DNA of 64,000 nucleotides. Origin: Halieaceae bacterium UBA4452 (lineage in GTDB: Bacteria > Pseudomonadota > Gammaproteobacteria > Pseudomonadales > Halieaceae). The notes beneath the pieces are model-generated. The model did no database searches. It was given only the letters and a program-made list of their open reading frames with translations, and had not been told where the DNA came from. Position 1 is the stretch's first letter, and every line of letters starts with the position of its first letter. This document shows positions 61,152 to 64,000 of the stretch, piece after piece. The stretch covers positions 53,150-117,149 of the forward strand of contig DGPA01000021.1 in the NCBI GenBank assembly GCA_002389505.1, given 5' to 3'. The position numbers were made by a program, and so were the translations under genes.

Positions 61152-63080
61152 GTGAGCGAACAAATCGACAAAACGGGTAGCCTCGAAGAGGCGATGGCGC
61201 ATGCTAAAACCCTGCTAGATCGAGACCCCGAGCAGGCCTTATCTCAGTTAGAAGAAATCATGGCGGCAGTGCCTGAGTATCCGCCGGCACTCCACCTTCA
61301 GGCGTTAGCCTTCGGTGCGCTGCAGCGGGGAGAGCAAGCCATTACGGTGCTCGAAAAAGTCGTCTCTTTGAATCCCGACCACCCCGAAGCGTGGCGTCTA
61401 TTAGCTGATCACGCCGCTGCCATTGGCGATAAAGAAAAAAGTGAGCGCGCCTATTTACGTCATCTGCAATGCTCGGCGCAAAACGCTGATCTTCAGCAAG
61501 CAGCCGCGGCCATGATTACCAACGACTTACCGATTGCCGAACGACGATTAAAGGCATACCTCAAGCAGGCGCCGACAGACGTTGCGGCGATTCGAATGCT
61601 TGCAGAGGTCGCCGTGCGGGTTGGGCGAAACGAGGATGCTCTGGCACTACTCGAGTACTGCTTAGAGCTGACACCCGCCTTTTCAGGAGCACGCTATAAC
61701 CTCGCAGTGCTCCTGCATAGAACCAATCGATCAAGCGAAGCTTTGCGGGAGGTAGAGCAGCTATTAACCGAGGAGCCAAAAAGACCCGGATACCGTAATC
61801 TCGCCGCCGTTGTGTGCAGCCGAATCGGTGAATACGAACGATCGAGTCAAATTTATCAAGCGCTCCTAGACGAGTATCCACAAAACGCCAAGGTCTGGTT
61901 AAGCTACGCGCATGTGCTCAAGACCGAGGGAAAAAGAGAGCAGTGTGAAGCCGCTTACCGGGGCGCTATTGAGCGAGATGGCAGTTTTGGAGAAGCTTAT
62001 TGGAGCTTAGCTAATCTCAAAACGTTTCGCTTTTCTGAGCGTGACATTGCAACAATGAACGATCAATTACAGCAACCGGGCCTTGAACTCAGTAGCCGGG
62101 TACAGTTTTATTTTGCACTGGGTAAAGCGGCTGAGGACGCAGGCAATTACCCATCATCCTTCGATTATTATGATCAAGGCAATGCCCTTCATCGATCTAC
62201 GCTCGACTACCAACGCGCTCAGAATACCCGCCGAGCAAAAAGAATGAAGAGCCATTTTACGGCGTCATTTTTCCAACAGCGTATGGGTATGGGCTGTCCA
62301 GATAAGAGTCCCATTTTCATTGTCGGCATGCCCAGAGCTGGCTCAACGCTGTTAGAGCAGATTTTAGCCAGCCACTCTCAAGTGGAAGGCACGACAGAAT
62401 TACCTGACATCATTACCTTGGCAAAAGAGTTACGTGTCCAAGCGGGTGACGACGAGATGGGCGCCTATGATGGCGTTCTGGCTCGAATGAGTCCTGAAGC
62501 GCTTCATGATTTGGGCCGTTTGTATCTGGAACGAACACGCATTCACCGGAAAACCCAGAGCGATTATTTTATCGACAAGATGCCCAACAATTTTTTACAC
62601 ATTGGCTTAATACAAACCTGTTTACCCAATGCCAAAATTATCGATGCCCGACGACACCCTATGGGCTGTTGCTTTTCTAACTTTAAGCAATACTTTGCTA
62701 GGGGGCAGAGCTTCAGCTATTCGTTAGAAGACGTCGGTCACTTCTACCGCGATTACGTCGAGCTGATGGATCATTACGATACCGCTTTACCTGGCCGAGT
62801 TCATCGAGTGATTTATGAACGTTTAGTGGCCAACGTCGAAGCGGAGATCCGCTCCGTACTTGATTACTGCGAATTACCTTTTGAGGAGGAGTGTTTGCGC
62901 TTTTTCGAGAACAAACGCCCGGTCCGGACAGCCAGCTCGGAGCAAGTTCGACAGCCCATTTATCAAGACGGGCTTGAGCAATGGCGGCATTATGCGCCTC
63001 ATCTATCATCATTAGAGGCTGCGTTGGGCGATGTCCTTTCAGCCTACCCCCAAGCGCCGGTGTTCGGTAGCGGTGAGTAG
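61152..63080 (+). CDS. TPR-repeat sulfotransferase
   Basis: A 642-residue protein with about eight tetratricopeptide repeats (residues 10-290) and a C-terminal sulfotransferase domain. The 5'-phosphosulfate loop is IFIVGMPRAGSTLLEQILASHSQ (PRAGST at 394-399), with KMPNNFLHIGLI and DARRHPMGCCFSNFKQYFARG further on. GTG start at 61152. It would transfer sulfate from PAPS to a protein, sugar or small molecule; the TPR part may choose the acceptor. It lies 112 bases ahead of the TonB receptor on the same strand, a pairing often seen in marine Gammaproteobacteria. Confidence 0.9.
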   Translation: MSEQIDKTGSLEEAMAHAKTLLDRDPEQALSQLEEIMAAVPEYPPALHLQALAFGALQRGEQAITVLEKVVSLNPDHPEAWRLLADHAAAIGDKEKSERAYLRHLQCSAQNADLQQAAAAMITNDLPIAERRLKAYLKQAPTDVAAIRMLAEVAVRVGRNEDALALLEYCLELTPAFSGARYNLAVLLHRTNRSSEALREVEQLLTEEPKRPGYRNLAAVVCSRIGEYERSSQIYQALLDEYPQNAKVWLSYAHVLKTEGKREQCEAAYRGAIERDGSFGEAYWSLANLKTFRFSERDIATMNDQLQQPGLELSSRVQFYFALGKAAEDAGNYPSSFDYYDQGNALHRSTLDYQRAQNTRRAKRMKSHFTASFFQQRMGMGCPDKSPIFIVGMPRAGSTLLEQILASHSQVEGTTELPDIITLAKELRVQAGDDEMGAYDGVLARMSPEALHDLGRLYLERTRIHRKTQSDYFIDKMPNNFLHIGLIQTCLPNAKIIDARRHPMGCCFSNFKQYFARGQSFSYSLEDVGHFYRDYVELMDHYDTALPGRVHRVIYERLVANVEAEIRSVLDYCELPFEEECLRFFENKRPVRTASSEQVRQPIYQDGLEQWRHYAPHLSSLEAALGDVLSAYPQAPVFGSGE

Positions 63081-63192
63081 CTCAAATCGTCCATTTTACT
63101 ATGGAGAAAACCCTAAAAAAGTTGTATCGTTCTTCTTGATCATGTTTCCGACCGCTTTTCTAAAAAAAAACAACAACTGGAGTCAAGACATC

Positions 63193-64000
63193 ATGTCAAA
63201 TCATCACTCATCTACCCGCCTTGTTCCCACCCGTTTCACCCGAGGCCCGCTGGTGGCAGCACTCATCGCCGCAAGTCCGGGATTATACGCTCAGGGCGCG
63301 CTCGAAGAGGTCGTGGTAACGGCACAAAAGCGTGTCCAGAATCTACAGGATGTACCCATCAGTATTGAAACCTTGAGCACCCAGAAGATCAGTGAGCTGG
63401 GCATTCAAGATTTTAGCGACTATGCGCGGATGCTACCCAGTATATCCGTACAACCGCCAGCCGCCGGAGGGGTCGGATTCTTCCCTGTTTACATGCGCGG
63501 CATTACCACTGGCCGGGATGGACAGGCCACGACTTCACAGCCCAGCGTTGGCATGTACCTTGATGAACAACCGATAACGACGGTGCAAGGCAACCTCGAT
63601 ATTCACATGTACGACATTGCTCGAATCGAAGCGTTGTCAGGACCCCAAGGTACGCTCTATGGCGCCAGCTCGCAGTCGGGCACCATACGCATCATTACCA
63701 ACAAGCCAGACCCCAGCGGATTTTCTGCGGCCTATGGTCTAGAGGGCAATAACGTAGACGGCAACGACACGGGCTACACCGCCGAGGGTTATTTAAATAT
63801 GCCGGTGGGGGAAAATTCCGCGATTCGGCTAGTGGCCTGGATGCGAGAGGATGCTGGATGGATCGATAACAAGCGCGGGACCCGAACTTTCCCTGGCGTT
63901 GCAGGCTCCACCGATGATGACATCACGCTGGATAACGCAGCGCTTGCCAAAGATGATTACAACACCGTGGAAACGCAGGGCGCGCGGCTATCGATGCTCA
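63193..64000 (+). CDS. TonB-dependent receptor, 5' part (continues beyond the window)
   Basis: The first 269 codons of an outer-membrane receptor, open to the window edge. A signal peptide ends near LYAQ, then the TonB-box region ALEEVVVTAQKR, plug domain (VGMYLDEQPITT, GPQGTLYGASSQSGTIRII) and the start of the barrel. ATG at 63193 has GGAG 10 bases upstream; an in-frame ATG at 63142 would add 17 residues. It is a different receptor from that at 10283. Substrate unknown. Confidence 0.88.
   Translation, partial: MSNHHSSTRLVPTRFTRGPLVAALIAASPGLYAQGALEEVVVTAQKRVQNLQDVPISIETLSTQKISELGIQDFSDYARMLPSISVQPPAAGGVGFFPVYMRGITTGRDGQATTSQPSVGMYLDEQPITTVQGNLDIHMYDIARIEALSGPQGTLYGASSQSGTIRIITNKPDPSGFSAAYGLEGNNVDGNDTGYTAEGYLNMPVGENSAIRLVAWMREDAGWIDNKRGTRTFPGVAGSTDDDITLDNAALAKDDYNTVETQGARLSML

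Overview
The window looks like chromosomal DNA of an aerobic, heterotrophic, probably marine gammaproteobacterium. This is inferred from the gene set only: two TonB-dependent receptors, two PQQ dehydrogenases, CoA-linked catabolism, BCCT, PilZ and ModF-like proteins, and dense same-strand operons with 1-4 bp overlaps. I saw no rRNA, tRNA, CRISPR array, insertion sequence or phage gene.

Left part (1-14.3 kb): an accessory catabolic island. A plus-strand set encodes a CMD/AhpD-like protein, a soluble glucose/quinate-type PQQ dehydrogenase, a 2,4'-dihydroxyacetophenone-dioxygenase-like cupin and a SnoaL-like protein. Opposite it, a minus-strand operon encodes E1-alpha, E1-beta, a cytochrome c/PQQ quinohemoprotein, E2 and a cytochrome P450. 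A separately terminated TonB receptor lies upstream of that operon and diverges from an M24-fold protein.

14.3-24.6 kb: a second catabolic block, all on the minus strand. It runs SnoaL-like, acyl-CoA ligase, two single-hot-dog MaoC proteins, thiolase-like protein, DUF35 zinc ribbon, Rieske oxygenase, DUF3604, two GSTs and an SDR. The ligase/MaoC pair/thiolase-like/DUF35 core has the parts list of the ChsH1-ChsH2-Ltp2 hydratase/retro-aldolase of steroid side-chain degradation, but with no acyl-CoA dehydrogenase nearby.

25-36.3 kb: more housekeeping-like genes. These include a PlsC-like acyltransferase, a PepSY membrane protein, an acidic lipoprotein, a ModF-like ABC protein, a PilZ protein, a glycerate kinase, and a lipid operon (HAD-PlsC fusion, PlsB2-like, GpsA) that could carry dihydroxyacetone phosphate to phosphatidate. 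An M48 lipoprotein protease follows.

36.3-44 kb: a BCCT transporter and a valine/isobutyrate operon (CoA-acylating aldehyde dehydrogenase, acyl-CoA dehydrogenase, enoyl-CoA hydratase, 3-hydroxyisobutyryl-CoA hydrolase, MmsB) divergent from an AraC regulator.

44-56.5 kb: a glycerol module. The ABC importer glpSTPQUV is followed by a LuxR-type regulator, a class III aminotransferase, a DUF2878/chalcone-isomerase-like pair and glpD. No glycerol kinase or GlpF facilitator is in the window.

56.7-64 kb: an MBL hydrolase, an HSL-type esterase, an iron-dependent alcohol dehydrogenase, a PIG3-type quinone reductase, a TPR sulfotransferase, and the start of a second TonB receptor that runs off the right edge.
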